A stretch of 6,110 nucleotides of DNA, from NCBI GenBank assembly GCA_002493515.1, contig DKYZ01000139.1, forward strand, positions 678 through 6,787, written 5' to 3'. The notes under the pieces were generated by a model that was not told the origin of the DNA, searched no databases, and saw only the letters and a program-made list of their open reading frames with translations. The DNA comes from Porphyromonadaceae bacterium UBA7087. GTDB taxonomy: Bacteria; Bacteroidota; Bacteroidia; Bacteroidales; Muribaculaceae. A program made the translations under genes and the position numbers. Positions 5,780 to 6,110 of the stretch are shown piece by piece. Every line of letters begins with the position of its first letter. The stretch's first letter is position 1.

Positions 5780-5853
5780 CGACATTACACCACCACGGCC
5801 GCGGGGCATCGCCGCCTGAACATATTTACTGTTTTAGCCGTTATTGTATGCAG

Positions 5854-5900
5854 TTGACTTGATTTCTTTCAATTACATGATTTTTTTCTTAAAAAACGAA
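5854..5900 (+). promoter_or_regulatory. Weak candidate promoter and A-rich leader of the GH13 gene
   Basis: Upstream of the ATG at 5905 the sequence turns AT-rich. TTGACT (5854-5859) resembles a -35/-33 box, and TACAT (5874-5878) lies about 17 bases after the TTG, but it is a poor match to either TATAAT or the Bacteroidetes TAnnTTTG. A T tract (5880-5887) and an A-rich run (5891-5896) sit just before the start, typical of Bacteroidetes leaders that lack a Shine-Dalgarno. Since a terminator closes the previous gene, a promoter must lie in 5780-5904, but its exact position is uncertain. Confidence 0.25.
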
Positions 5901-5904
5901 ACTT

Positions 5905-6110
5905 ATGGAAACAACTCAGATTAAGCCGACCGAGGACTGGAGAGGCCTGACTATCTACCAGGTAATGGTAAGCTCTTTCATTCATGACCCCAGCGGAGCG
6001 ATAGGCTACGACGACCTGTGGGGACCCTCGGGAGAGACTAAAAACGGAAACCTCAAAGGGGTGATCGATGCGCTCGACCATATAAACCATAATTCGGCAA
6101 CGTATTTACG
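5905..6110 (+). CDS. GH13 alpha-amylase family glycoside hydrolase, N-terminal fragment (continues past window end)
   Basis: The frame from ATG 5905 is open to the window end, giving 68 codons. The start METTQIKPTEDWRGLTIYQV is followed by MVSSFIHDP, GYDDLWGPSG and GNLKGVIDALDHI. The 'IYQVMVSSF ... GNLKGVIDALDHI' arrangement is the opening of the GH13 TIM barrel (beta-1 strand, then the helix leading to beta-2) as in alpha-amylases and related starch- or glycogen-acting enzymes. Catalytic Asp and Glu residues lie further downstream and are not seen. No signal peptide is visible at this start, so a cytoplasmic maltodextrin or glycogen enzyme is more likely than a secreted one. The last visible residues (INHNSATYL) align with the 'IKxLGAxYI' position of relatives, so no frameshift is required. 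Exact specificity cannot be told. Confidence 0.8.
   Translation, partial: METTQIKPTEDWRGLTIYQVMVSSFIHDPSGAIGYDDLWGPSGETKNGNLKGVIDALDHINHNSATYL

Noticed and set aside
6085..6110. Possible frameshift or assembly break at the end of the GH13 fragment, where the sequence reads INHNSATYL
   Set aside because: The residues still align with the expected helix/strand transition of GH13 (I, A and Y positions kept), and the frame remains open. Too little sequence is visible to claim an error.

Overview
The window looks like a chromosomal segment from a Bacteroidales bacterium with mid-range GC, plausibly a Muribaculaceae-type gut commensal. This is an inference from protein style, not from a marker gene. 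It rests on a large AsmA-family envelope protein, a HAD enzyme closely resembling Bacteroides thetaiotaomicron BT2127, a Bacteroidetes-type TonB C-terminal domain protein, a rubrerythrin of an anaerobe, and start codons preceded by A-rich leaders rather than Shine-Dalgarno sequences. All supported genes are on the + strand.

Layout. Bases 1-123 are the last 40 codons of an ABC exporter ATPase. Bases 124-748 hold no convincing gene. This is the most structured non-coding DNA in the window. It has short GC-rich hairpins, a switch from GTTC(C) to (G)GAAC words, an orphan terminator-like hairpin at 362-382, and a 191-bp element (388-578) bounded by long imperfect inverted repeats with a 31-bp direct-repeat/palindrome module inside. 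An AT-rich stretch with a dyad and helically phased repeats (673-719) precedes the probable start of the next gene.

Bases 749-5084 form a tight three-gene cluster with gaps of 6 and 16 bases. It encodes a 1081-residue AsmA-like protein (inner-membrane anchor, periplasmic body), a HAD-superfamily hydrolase that matches the inorganic pyrophosphatase BT2127 at its distinguishing residues, and a 122-residue exported protein that is almost only a TonB C-terminal domain. Co-transcription is likely. A shared function in the envelope is possible but not shown.

Bases 5085-5180 are an AT-rich promoter region with a PerR-box-like dyad overlapping a TATAAT hexamer. It drives a complete rubrerythrin gene (5181-5723), an oxidative-stress peroxidase, followed by a clear intrinsic terminator (5743-5779). 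After a 125-base spacer, the first 68 codons of a GH13 alpha-amylase-family protein run off the window end.

No rRNA, tRNA, CRISPR array or intact insertion sequence was seen. The genes are ordinary for the group. The best candidate for something undescribed is the structured repeat element upstream of the AsmA gene.
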